The notes under the pieces are model-generated. The model was not told the DNA's origin, did no database searches, and saw only the letters and a list, made by a program, of their open reading frames with translations. This document shows positions 52,739 through 63,865 of a DNA stretch of 64,000 bases, piece by piece (within the stretch, counting starts at the first letter, position 1; every line of letters begins with the position of its first letter). This DNA is from Crossaster papposus (Eukaryota > Echinodermata > Asteroidea > Velatida > Solasteridae), in contig JBAIAA010000013.1 in NCBI GenBank assembly GCA_037893245.1, positions 1,268,651-1,332,650 of the forward strand. The letters run 5' to 3'. Position numbers and translations under genes: made by a program.

Positions 52739-55700
52739 GGGCATGGCGGCGGTGGGCATGGCGGCGGTGGGCATGGCGGCGGTGGGCATGGCGGCGGTGG
52801 GCATGGCGGCGGTGGGCATGGCGGCGGTGGGCATGGCGGCGGTGGGCATGGCGGCGGTGGGCATGGCGGCGGTGGGCATGGCGGCGGTGGGCATGGCGGC
52901 GGTGGGCATGGCGGCGGTGGGCATGGCGGCGGTGGGCATGGCGGCGGTGGGCATGGCGGCGGTGGGCATGGCGGCGGTGGGCATGGCGGCGGTGGGCATG
53001 GCGGCGGTGGGCATGGCGGCGGTGGGCATGGCGGCGGTGGGCATGGCGGCGGTGGGCATGGCGGCGGTGGGCATGGCCGGCGGTGGGCATGGCCACGGCG
53101 GCGGTGGGCATGGCCACGGCGGCGGTGGGCATGGCCACGGCGGCGGTGGGCATGGCCACGGCGGCGGTGGGCATGGCCACGGCGGCGGTGGGCATGGCCA
53201 CGGCGGCGGTGGGCATGGCCACGGCGGCGGTGGGCATGGCCACGGCGGCGGTGGGCATGGCCACGGCGGCGGTGGGCATGGCCACGGCGGCGGTGGGCAT
53301 GGCCACGGCGGCGGTGGGCATGGCCACGGCGGCGGTGGGCATGGCCACGGCGGCGGTGGGCATGGCCACGGCGGCGGTGGGCATGGCCACGGCGGCGGTG
53401 GGCATGGCCACGGCGGCGGTGGGCATGGCCACGGCGGCGGTGGGCATGGCCACGGCGGCGGTGGGCATGGCCACGGCGGCGGTGGGCATGGCCACGGCGG
53501 CGGTGGGCATGGCCACGGCGGCGGTGGGCATGGCCACGGCGGCGGTGGGCATGGCCACGGCGGCGGTGGGCATGGCCACGGCGGCGGTGGGCATGGCCAC
53601 GGCGGCGGTGGGCATGGCCACGGCGGCGGTGGGCATGGCCACGGCGGCGGTGGGCATGGCCACGGCGGCGGTGGGCATGGCCACGGCGGCGGTGGGCATG
53701 GCCACGGCGGCGGTGGGCATGGCCACGGCGGCGGTGGGCATGGCCACGGCGGCGGTGGGCATGGCCACGGCGGCGGTGGGCATGGCCACGGCGGCGGTGG
53801 GCATGGCCACGGCGGCGGTGGGCATGGCCACGGCGGCGGTGGGCATGGCCACGGCGGCGGTGGGCATGGCCACGGCGGCGGTGGGCATGGCCACGGCGGC
53901 GGTGGGCATGGCCACGGCGGCGGTGGGCATGGCCACGGCGGCGGTGGGCATGGCCACGGCGGCGGTGGGCATGGCCACGGCGGCGGTGGGCATGGCCACG
54001 GCGGCGGTGGGCATGGCCACGGCGGCGGTGGGCATGGCCACGGCGGCGGTGGGCATGGCCACGGCGGCGGTGGGCATGGCCACGGCGGCGGTGGGCATGG
54101 CCACGGCGGCGGTGGGCATGGCCACGGCGGCGGTGGGCATGGCCACGGCGGCGGTGGGCATGGCCACGGCGGCGGTGGGCATGGCCACGGCGGCGGTGGG
54201 CATGGCCACGGCGGCGGTGGGCATGGCCACGGCGGCGGTGGGCATGGCCACGGCGGCGGTGGGCATGGCCACGGCGGCGGTGGGCATGGCCACGGCGGCG
54301 GTGGGCATGGCCACGGCGGCGGTGGGCATGGCCACGGCGGCGGTGGGCATGGCCACGGCGGCGGTGGGCATGGCCACGGCGGCGGTGGGCATGGCCACGG
54401 CGGCGGTGGGCATGGCCACGGCGGCGGTGGGCATGGCCACGGCGGCGGTGGGCATGGCCACGGCGGCGGTGGGCATGGCCACGGCGGCGGTGGGCATGGC
54501 CACGGCGGCGGTGGGCATGGCCACGGCGGCGGTGGGCATGGCCACGGCGGCGGTGGGCATGGCCACGGCGGCGGTGGGCATGGCCACGGCGGCGGTGGGC
54601 ATGGCCACGGCGGCGGTGGGCATGGCCACGGCGGCGGTGGGCATGGCCACGGCGGCGGTGGGCATGGCCACGGCGGCGGTGGGCATGGCCACGGCGGCGG
54701 TGGGCATGGCCACGGCGGCGGTGGGCATGGCCACGGCGGCGGTGGGCATGGCCACGGCGGCGGTGGGCATGGCCACGGCGGCGGTGGGCATGGCCACGGC
54801 GGCGGTGGGCATGGCCACGGCGGCGGTGGGCATGGCCACGGCGGCGGTGGGCATGGCCACGGCGGCGGTGGGCATGGCCACGGCGGCGGTGGGCATGGCC
54901 ACGGCGGCGGTGGGCATGGCCACGGCGGCGGTGGGCATGGCCACGGCGGCGGTGGGCATGGCCACGGCGGCGGTGGGCATGGCCACGGCGGCGGTGGGCA
55001 TGGCCACGGCGGCGGTGGGCATGGCCACGGCGGCGGTGGGCATGGCCACGGCGGCGGTGGGCATGGCCACGGCGGCGGTGGGCATGGCCACGGCGGCGGT
55101 GGGCATGGCCACGGCGGCGGTGGGCATGGCCACGGCGGCGGTGGGCATGGCCACGGCGGCGGTGGGCATGGCCACGGCGGCGGTGGGCATGGCCACGGCG
55201 GCGGTGGGCATGGCCACGGCGGCGGTGGGCATGGCCACGGCGGCGGTGGGCATGGCCACGGCGGCGGTGGGCATGGCCACGGCGGCGGTGGGCATGGCCA
55301 CGGCGGCGGTGGGCATGGCCACGGCGGCGGTGGGCATGGCCACGGCGGCGGTGGGCATGGCCACGGCGGCGGTGGGCATGGCCACGGCGGCGGTGGGCAT
55401 GGCCACGGCGGCGGTGGGCATGGCCACGGCGGCGGTGGGCATGGCCACGGCGGCGGTGGGCATGGCCACGGCGGCGGTGGGCATGGCCACGGCGGCGGTG
55501 GGCATGGCCACGGCGGCGGTGGGCATGGCCACGGCGGCGGTGGGCATGGCCACGGCGGCGGTGGGCATGGCCACGGCGGCGGTGGGCATGGCCACGGCGG
55601 CGGTGGGCATGGCCACGGCGGCGGTGGGCATGGCCACGGCGGCGGTGGGCATGGCCACGGCGGCGGTGGGCATGGCCACGGCGGCGGTGGGCATGGCCAC

Positions 55701-57424
55701 GGCGGCGGTGGGCATGGCCACGGCGGCGGTGGGCATGGCCACGGCGGCGGTGGGCATGGCCACGGCGGCGGTGGGCATGGCCACGGCGGCGGTGGGCATG
55801 GCCACGGCGGCGGTGGGCATGGCCACGGCGGCGGTGGGCATGGCCACGGCGGCGGTGGGCATGGCCACGGCGGCGGTGGGCATGGCCACGGCGGCGGTGG
55901 GCATGGCCACGGCGGCGGTGGGCATGGCCACGGCGGCGGTGGGCATGGCCACGGCGGCGGTGGGCATGGCCACGGCGGCGGTGGGCATGGCCACGGCGGC
56001 GGTGGGCATGGCCACGGCGGCGGTGGGCATGGCCACGGCGGCGGTGGGCATGGCCACGGCGGCGGTGGGCATGGCCACGGCGGCGGTGGGCATGGCCACG
56101 GCGGCGGTGGGCATGGCCACGGCGGCGGTGGGCATGGCCACGGCGGCGGTGGGCATGGCCACGGCGGCGGTGGGCATGGCCACGGCGGCGGTGGGCATGG
56201 CCACGGCGGCGGTGGGCATGGCCACGGCGGCGGTGGGCATGGCCACGGCGGCGGTGGGCATGGCCACGGCGGCGGTGGGCATGGCCACGGCGGCGGTGGG
56301 CATGGCCACGGCGGCGGTGGGCATGGCCACGGCGGCGGTGGGCATGGCCACGGCGGCGGTGGGCATGGCCACGGCGGCGGTGGGCATGGCCACGGCGGCG
56401 GTGGGCATGGCCACGGCGGCGGTGGGCATGGCCACGGCGGCGGTGGGCATGGCCACGGCGGCGGTGGGCATGGCCACGGCGGCGGTGGGCATGGCCACGG
56501 CGGCGGTGGGCATGGCCACGGCGGCGGTGGGCATGGCCACGGCGGCGGTGGGCATGGCCACGGCGGCGGTGGGCATGGCCACGGCGGCGGTGGGCATGGC
56601 CACGGCGGCGGTGGGCATGGCCACGGCGGCGGTGGGCATGGCCACGGCGGCGGTGGGCATGGCCACGGCGGCGGTGGGCATGGCCACGGCGGCGGTGGGC
56701 ATGGCCACGGCGGCGGTGGGCATGGCCACGGCGGCGGTGGGCATGGCCACGGCGGCGGTGGGCATGGCCACGGCGGCGGTGGGCATGGCCACGGCGGCGG
56801 TGGGCATGGCCACGGCGGCGGTGGGCATGGCCACGGCGGCGGTGGGCATGGCCACGGCGGCGGTGGGCATGGCCACGGCGGCGGTGGGCATGGCCACGGC
56901 GGCGGTGGGCATGGCCACGGCGGCGGTGGGCATGGCCACGGCGGCGGTGGGCATGGCCACGGCGGCGGTGGGCATGGCCACGGCGGCGGTGGGCATGGCC
57001 ACGGCGGCGGTGGCCACGGCGGTGGCCACGGCGGTGCAGGGCATGGCCACGGCGGTGCAGGCATGGCCACGGCGGTGCAGGGCATGGCCACGGCGGTGCA
57101 GGGCATGGCCACGGCGGTGCAGGGCATGGCCACGGCGGTGCAGGGCATGGCCACGGCGGTGCAGGGCATGGCCACGGCGGTGCAGGGCATGGCCACGGCG
57201 GTGCAGGGCATGGCCACGGCGGTGCAGGGCATGGCCACGGCGGTGCAGGGCATGGCCACGGCGGTGCAGGGCATGGCCACGGCGGTGCAGGGCATGGCCA
57301 CGGCGGTGCAGGGCATGGCCACGGCGGTGCAGGGCATGGCCACGGCGGTGCAGGGCATGGCCACGGCGGTGCAGGGCATGGCCACGGCGGTGCAGGGCAT
57401 GGCCACGGCGGTGCAGGGCATGGC
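52739..57424. repeat. 4.7-kb GC-rich minisatellite in three blocks
   Basis: Block 1 (52,739-53,070) is a 15-bp unit GGGCATGGCGGCGGT, about 22 copies. Block 2 (about 53,085-57,005) is a 21-bp unit, GGGCATGGCCACGGCGGCGG plus T, about 187 virtually identical copies. Block 3 (about 57,030-57,424) is a 21-bp unit ending GGTGCA, about 18 copies. Short transition units lie at 53,070-53,085 and 57,005-57,030. Several frames on both strands are open for 1,500 codons because the 15- and 21-bp periods preserve frame; none is flanked by believable gene signals. Confidence 0.97.
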
Positions 57425-57554
57425 CAACTGCCGACGCGGATCTGGCAAATGCCACGACGGTTCGATGACCTACGCGTGACTCGATATCCGGTATGTTTAA
57501 GCTTAAAAGCTAGTAACATAGATCATATTTCATGATCAATGTCAACTGATCACA

Positions 57555-58035
57555 GTATTTGTAAGCCATAACCAAGTAATTCAGACAGCCGCTTCCATTG
57601 GGGCATGTGTAATTGTAAGCCATATCCAAGTAATTCAGAAGCAGCCGCTTCCATTGGGGCATGTGCACTTGTAAGCCATAACCAAGTAATTAAGAAGCAG
57701 CTGCTTCCATTGGGGCATGTGTAATTGTAAGCCATAACCAAGTAATTCAGACAGCCGCTTCCATTGCAGCATGTGCACTTGTAAGCCATAACCAAGTAAT
57801 TAGGAATCTCTGCTTCCATTGGTGCATGTGTAATTGTAAGCCATAACCTAAAAAATTCAGAAGCAGCCACTTCCATTGGGGCATGTGTAATTGTAAGCTA
57901 TTGCCATGCAATTCAGATAAGGTCGCAGCTGCTTCACTTCGGGCATGTGTGATTAAAGCCATATCCAAGTAATTTAGAAGCAGCCGCTTCCATTGAGGCA
58001 TGTGTGCCAAATGTAAGCCATAGTCAAGTAATTTG
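57555..58035. repeat. 56-bp tandem repeat, right part
   Basis: About eight to nine units of the same repeat as 49,606-49,815, in the same orientation, reach to 35 bp before the next exon. Confidence 0.9.
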
Positions 58036-58070
58036 GACACAGCCTTACTGTATGACCGTCTCTCCCCCAG

Positions 58071-58320
58071 GATATTACTGCATCCCCGAGCTGGTCGTGG
58101 AAGGTGACGGATGACCGCTGCCCGCTGGGGTTCTTCTGTCCCAATGGCACTGGGCACAACCACCAGTGCGACGCGGGCTACTACTGTGTGTCCGGGGTAG
58201 ACAAGTCGGATCCGGTCATGCTAGGCGGGGACCAGTGCCCGGCAGGGACCTTGCATCCCATCATCGGCAATGTGTGCCCGAAGGGTCACTTCTGCCTACA
58301 GGGATCTCAAAATCTAACTG
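58071..58320 (+). pseudogene. Cysteine-rich gene exon with one frameshift
   Basis: The acceptor is TCTCCCCCAG and the donor GTAAGC. GYYCIPELVV reads in phase 1, then DDRCPLGFFCPNGTGHN, CDAGYYCVSGVDKSD, CPAGTLHPIIGN and CPKGHFCLQGSQN read in another frame after a shift near 58,100. The 250-nt length agrees with one indel. Confidence 0.8.
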
Positions 58321-58582
58321 GTAAGCAGAGAAAAAACTTTTCTGATTTTAATCGGGAAATCAAACTTTTTAAAATTAACTCTAAACATTTGGATTTTCCT
58401 GATGATTTTATTGCCCTGCCAAATCTGATATTTAACCAAAAATTGAAGGAAATGCTTGGATTTTCCCCAGAAGTTTTTCGGACTTTCTCGAGTAAGAAAG
58501 GAAGTCAACTTGTTTATTAACCTGTCTTCAGAACATATAAAGGAATTCAAAATATTTTATCCTGCGTTTCTTTTTCCCGATG

Positions 58583-59242
58583 TTGCGAGGCCAGCACCTA
58601 CCAGGACCAAGTCCAGCAGTCCTCCTGCCTCCCTTGCCCACAGAGCTACTACTGCTACCTCAACACCACCGACTACACCTCCAACGACTGCCCGCAGGCT
58701 ACTACTGCCCCTTTAAAAGTAGGATACACCATTGGTAATTGCTTGAATTATCATGAATGAGTAGATTTGGAGGGTTGTGTTTTATAGTAAATATCGTTTA
58801 ACTGACCTGTCCGAAGTATTACAATCATGGATGCCGAGAAAAGCACGAAAAACAGCGTTTGTTTTCAACCGGCGTCGAGTAGTTATTCTTATGTTATTTT
58901 TGTTTTTTCATTATAACATTATATTTTTCAGAATAACTGGATATCTAGCGCAATCATTTTGCTGGATGCCAAGAATCAACATTTACTTTCAAATGAGTAA
59001 GATATTTCTCAATAATTTGGTAGTAAATATTTTTGATATCTGCGTATCCTACCTTTAACACCCCGCACCCTTACGCCTACCCCTGCTCGCCGGGTACCTT
59101 CAACAATCTGACCTTGCAGAAGGGACACGAGGCCTGTGTGACCTGCACCCCTGGCTGGTACTGCGAGGGTTACTGGAACAGCTACCCCACAGCGCAGTGC
59201 AGTCCTGGGTTCTACTGCTCGGGAGGTGCCAACCAAACTAGG
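58583..59242 (+). pseudogene. Cysteine-rich gene exon split by a MITE
   Basis: EASTYQDQVQQSSCLPCPQS and YYCYLNTTDYTSNDC lead to a one-base shift near 58,698, then the MITE at 58,717. After it the module resumes with CSPGTFNNLTLQKG, CTPGWYCEGYWN and CSPGFYCSGGANQTR to donor GTGAGT in phase 0. The TTTAA on each side of the MITE would fit once into the reading frame. The acceptor upstream is not clear. Confidence 0.8.
58717..59053 (+). mobile_element. MITE family B inside a coding exon
   Basis: 337 bp starting AAGTAGGATACACCATTGG and ending GCGTATCCTACC, with TTTAA (or TTAA) duplicated at 58,712-58,716 and 59,054-59,058. TTAA targets are typical of piggyBac and Kolobok groups; class assignment is inference. 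Confidence 0.9.
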
Positions 59243-59288
59243 GTGAGTTCCAGAATCCTTGTGAAGTGAGATCAAAAGTTGTATTTCT

Positions 59289-59630
59289 GTTTTGAAAATT
59301 GAACAAAGAAATTGACTGGGGCAGGGTTTAAATCAGCGACCTCCTGAGCCTCCCGGTGCTTTGACAACTGAGCTATCCAGCCCTGTATTGGCAGCTCCCC
59401 AAATTAGTCATTATCTTTTTTCAGGGGGCACTAGTCAGGGATCAGGCCAAAAGTCCTAATATTATATGTTGAGCAAGGCAATTATAGGTTTGTGGCTTCT
59501 GACTCGTCCCCTGAACACTGATATTGACTAATTTGGGCAACCGCCAACACGGGGCTGGATAGCTCAGTTTGTAGAAGTTGCTGTTTCAAGCCCTGCTTCA
59601 GTCAATTTCTTTGTTCATTTTCAAAATAGT
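59289..59630. mobile_element. Inverted pair of tRNA-like sequences
   Basis: Left arm 59,289-59,413 (reverse) and right arm 59,519-59,630 (forward) share GGCTGGATAGCTCAGTT and CAGTCAATTTCTTTGTTC. Each resembles the A-box half of a tRNA, with a degenerate B-box (TTTCAAGCCC). No complete cloverleaf can be folded, so it is a SINE-derived foldback and not a tRNA gene. Confidence 0.75.
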
Positions 59631-60064
59631 ATTGACTTGCACCTAGCCGGTTTCCCTTGTGGTGCATTTTAAATGTTTTTATTCCTGTGGATGGATGCCC
59701 CCTTTTCATATCCGGGACAATTCCTTGACAAGTGCTGGGTAGAATAATTCAGTTTGTCCTGAAATACCTCTGCATTTTTCGCCCGGACTTGTTCTGCGGA
59801 AAGTTTTAGGAGCATCTGCTGGACTCAACAAATACTGATAACTCTATTGCAGGAAGATTATAAGGGAAGTTGTTTAGAATCCTGCATCGTACAGTGTATA
59901 TCAGACACTATGTCTGCAATTTGACTGAGACTTGTCTCAGATATGAATTGAGATTTAGATGCAAGATGACTAATAAGTTACAATTGCTTGTTTGAATAAA
60001 GCTACAAATCCAGAAAGTGAAAGTTGTTGTATAGGCATGCCCGACATTTTTTATTTTTGTTTAG
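59631..60064. other. Intron, no feature recognised
   Basis: Nothing recognisable between the foldback and the next exon. Confidence 0.5.
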
Positions 60065-60407
60065 CCAAATGTGAATGGTGGGGAATGCAAAGCGGGCGAA
60101 TACTGCCCTAGCGGCTCAGCCCAGCCCTGGCCATGCACCCCGTGCTGGCACTGCAACACCACAGGCCTCTCCGACCCCTCAGGCCAGTGCAGCCCGGGCT
60201 TCTACTGCCCCGAGGGCTTGTCCAGTCCTGAGGAGCGGGAGTGCCCGGTCGGCCGGTACTGCCCATTGGAGACCCCAATCCCTTGCTCCAATGGGACTTA
60301 CAACCCGGCCACAGGGCAGGATGGTCTGGTGGATTGCTTGCCTTACCGGGCTGGGTTCTACTGTGACGAGATTGGGGCTTCGGCCACCAGCGGCATATGC
60401 TCGGCAG
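60065..60407 (+). CDS. Cysteine-rich gene exon, intact
   Basis: 343 nt, entering in phase 0 and leaving in phase 1 (GTTTAG, GTAGGT), no stop. It reads ECKAGEYCPSGSAQ, CTPCWHCNTTGLSD, CSPGFYCPEGLSS, CPVGRYCPLETPI, CSNGTYNPATGQ, AGFYCDEIGA. One expected cysteine is Tyr (CLPYRAGFYC). Confidence 0.87.
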
Positions 60408-60716
60408 GTAGGTTCAATCTTCTCCTGAAGACGATCAGAGCATGCTGATCGGAACGTTGAGTCCGCACTCAAACGGTTCTCTTCAGAACTACACAATTTT
60501 CCTAAATAATTCAACCACAAGGTGTTGCTGCAAACCTTCACTAGTTTGTTACTACTGTACCACCATGCAAATCTTTAAATCCTAATTAATGGGAACATAC
60601 AGGGTGTATATACACAAAATGCAACTAAATATAACGGAATACCTTGCGTATAATGTATAACTAGGTATAACTATATCTATGCATAACTATATCTGACAAT
60701 GTTTAACAGAATATGG

Positions 60717-61070
60717 AGTGTCGTGGTCTCGTGGTTTGGAGCATCGCATTTGTAATCTGTAGGTTAAGCTACAGGTTGTAGGTTCGAGTCCTGCCCGAGA
60801 CTATGGTGCGTGTTCCCTTGGGCAAGGCACTTTGTCACTCATTGCTTCTCCACCCAGGAGTAAATGGGTACCTGTGAGGGCAGAGATGGTTTAATTGTGG
60901 TTGATTTAGCTGCTTTGCGCCGAAATGGCAGCATCGAGCTGTATACTCCCCAGGGAACTGAGATTTGATTTGGAATGTTTCATGGGCCCAATGACCGAGG
61001 TAATAATGTTAAGCGCTTTGAAACTTTGGTGATAAAGCGCTATATAAGCACCGCACAATATGAGTATTTT
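60717..61070 (+). mobile_element. tRNA-derived SINE, full-length
   Basis: TGTCGTGGTCTCGTGG, B-box GTAGGTTCGAGTCCTG, TTGCTTCTCCACCC, GGGTACCTGTGAGGGCAG and the tail AAAGCGCTATATAAGC appear in order. Confidence 0.82.
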
Positions 61071-61561
61071 TCCAAGAGAGGTCAAATTGACCATAGGACC
61101 AAGTTTTTTAATTTTGTTTAGATACTGTGCAAGTATTAAAATCAAGTCCTTAGACACTTTTGTCTGTGCAGGCGCCACCGAAATAAACCAGAGCTGGAGG
61201 GAACGGGCATATTGGCTAAGCGCTGTCTCATTATGGTGACGACTTGATTTCAGTCTAAACTATTTTCTATAGGGGCCTATTATCGATGTTAGTTCTATTA
61301 TTTGTTAGTTAAATGCATTCTACGTGTGGTATTCCGTTATTTTTTTTAATTTTTTTTTATACACTCTGTACAACATTCGCAAACATCAAAAAAATAAAAA
61401 CCCAAATCATCTCAAAACACTCGACTGGACTGTTAGGGAATGACAGTCTAAAGCATCCTGTAAAATAATGGCTCTTAGTATGCAGACATTTTCAAGTAAA
61501 GTTTTTGTATCAATTTTCTACACTGGTCAATTGACCAGTGTTGACAAAAAAAATGGCTTTC

Positions 61562-61798
61562 TTAACCAGTTAGCGCCGGGATTATTGTATCATCACCGAG
61601 CTGACGCGCTGGTTTATTTTTCAACGAAATACGAGGCGGGTTCAGGCCGATAGTACCGGGAAACACACCCACGCATTTCCAACGTTGCTTGCTGCTGACA
61701 GACATTTTCGGCCTTGCACGTGGCGTGTTTATGTGTCATCCGTTTTAGTCTAGGGAAAACTTTGCGTTTATTTACGTCATCCGCCGCGAACTGGTTAA
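61562..61798 (-). mobile_element. MITE family A, full-length copy
   Basis: TTAACCAGTTAGCGCCGGGA to CGCGAACTGGTTAA, 237 bp, in the opposite orientation to the 46.9-kb copy. Confidence 0.9.
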
Positions 61799-61881
61799 AA
61801 CACTGCTCTTCTTGTTCATAATTTCTTTGTAATTGATTACACACCCGAAGCCAGCTTGACTGATTCTCTGACCTTACAAGT

Positions 61882-62084
61882 TTTCCCCAGATTCGAAACG
61901 GGTGACGCATAAACACCCTCACGAGCAAGGCCGGAAATGTCTGTTAGCAACGAGCAAGGCCAGAAATGCGTGGGTGTGCTTCCCGGTACCATCGGCTTGA
62001 ACCCGCCTCGGATTGTGTTTTGTTAAAAATAAACCAGCGCGTCGGCTCGGTGATGTTACAATAATCCCGACGCGAACTGGTTAA
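61882..62084 (+). mobile_element. MITE family A, left-truncated copy
   Basis: It starts inside the element (TTTTCCCCAGATTCGAAACG) and ends ATCCCGACGCGAACTGG then TTAA. It lies 84 bp from the previous inverted copy. Confidence 0.85.
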
Positions 62085-62830
62085 GTGTTGTCAGAAAACT
62101 AGACTACAAGAACAAGGTTGATTGTTTTCTTCTTCAGCATGTACGAACCCAAAACGTCAAACAAGTTAGTGTAACAATATTTGCAATAACATTAACCCCC
62201 AAAACTGTCAATTTCAAAAAATTACAGCACAAGTTCAATCAGACGGAATATGGCCACAGCTTAAATACTTTGTCACATCTGCCCATCTGTCCAGTCAATG
62301 TAAAAATCGTGGCGAAAAACTAGTTAACCCTAAAAGCAGCCATGAGGCCGATTCGGAAGGCACATTTCTTTTTCTAACTTCCATATGAAGTTGTCGACCT
62401 ATTCCATTCAAATGTTTTTATTCCTCAATGACACATTGTAGTTTGAGAAACCTGGGCACCAGCGAAAAACCCATTCACTTGTGCACAAAATGGGCCCAAT
62501 TCACTTGCGCACAAAATGGGCTCTTTGTGTTTCGCCGCCTAACTGTCTAGCCAGCCAGCCTCTTCAGGGGTGTCATAAGTCATCCTACTGCTGGCCTACA
62601 GTAGTGACAGGAAAAAAAACCCACAGATGTATACAACTGCACAAAACATAGGTAAACCAAGGTGCCTTTCAAATTTACCCCATGGAAGCTGCGCGAAAAT
62701 ATTTGGCTCGCGCTGCTCGCAGGGTTAAAGGCTGTTTTTTCTGTTCTTCGTAGAACCACTTCTGTAGATGTATGTGTGACTGTCCGCCATAACCAAGTCG
62801 ATTTCTAACTTCTTTTTTGGTTTTGGTTAG
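62085..62830. other. Intron, no feature recognised
   Basis: Only a short direct repeat (CACAAAATGGGC, near 62,487 and 62,511) was noticed. Confidence 0.5.
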
Positions 62831-62989
62831 GATATTATTGCCCCCCTGGTAAGAAAACTTCTACCCCGGCTGACTACCTGTGCCCAGCTGGTCATTTCTG
62901 CAAGGAGAACTTCCCCGACCCTGAACGGTGCAACAACGGCACGTACCAAGACAAGGAAGGCAAGTCGGACTGCCTGCTGTGTGAAGAAG
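62831..62989 (+). CDS. Cysteine-rich gene exon, intact
   Basis: 159 nt, phase 1-1, from TTGGTTAG to GTAAAA: GYYCPPGKKTSTPADY, CPAGHFCKENFPD, CNNGTYQDKEGKSDCLLCEEG. Confidence 0.87.
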
Positions 62990-63179
62990 GTAAAAAAAGA
63001 GATTGGCTCTCAGAACTATTGGCGGGAAGGGGGTGTTACTCAGTACAATTGGCCACACAGGGATGTGCCACAAACATGGGTCGCATTTTTAAATGTATGG
63101 TATATCAATAAACCCTTTTTCGCCCCTGTTTGGTGGTAAACTCGCACTCGGAAAGGGCATGATGTGGTTTTGCATTTAA

Positions 63180-63460
63180 AGTTGACACGGTCCTTAGCAG
63201 GATGTGATTTCAACAACAGATTTCAAATACCACATTCAAATGCTTGAAATTCACATCCTTCATTCAAATTCGCATCCTGGGTTAAGTCGTTTAGATTCAA
63301 ATTCACATCCACTGGATTCTTATTTTGGAAGAGGATGTGAATTTTGAGCTTTTTGGATGTGATTTTGGAATTCTTTTTTCGAAATCACATTCTGCTAATG
63401 ACCTGGGGTCGCTTTGAATGCAAAATCACATCATGCCCTTTCCTAGTGTCATAGATTGTA
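63180..63460. repeat. Dispersed repeat with GGATGTGAATTT motifs
   Basis: Same family as 5,480-5,690, including TGAATGCAAAATCACATCAT and CCTTTCCTAGTGTCATAG. GGATGTGA and TCACATCC phrases occur in both orientations. Confidence 0.65.
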
Positions 63461-63865
63461 ATTCTATCCTCAGTATTGACATAGTGTTTTATCACATATA
63501 GTATATGAATGGGTGGTAAATATTCTAGCTTGCTCGTTATAATAATAGTGCATGCTCACCATACCAGCTCGTAACGTTATGTATTTGATCTGTTTCCAAC
63601 ATTCAGGACATTCACGCACATGTGAGTTGAGTGTGCACAAAATAACCTTTCTACCTCCAACCCATGAATCTGACTATGGGCCTGTCGATTTGTACTGTCG
63701 ATTTGTTTATCAATGGATGGTATTTGAATTTAGTTTACCAGTATAGTCATGGGTACCTATTCTACATTGGTATATGCATGGGTAGTGAAAACAAGTTCAA
63801 ATTGGTATAGCCATTGGTCTTACCTCAAAATCAACGTGACATGCATGTCTTTTTTACTCCAAAAG

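Noticed and set aside
52653..57535. Open frames of about 1,500-1,600 codons (glycine/histidine-, alanine- and arginine-rich)
   Set aside because: The 15- and 21-bp units keep several frames open on both strands; flanking sequence shows no gene signals.
59530..59600. tRNA gene
   Set aside because: The A-box resembles a tRNA, but no full cloverleaf or anticodon arm can be formed and an inverted partner lies 120 bp away.
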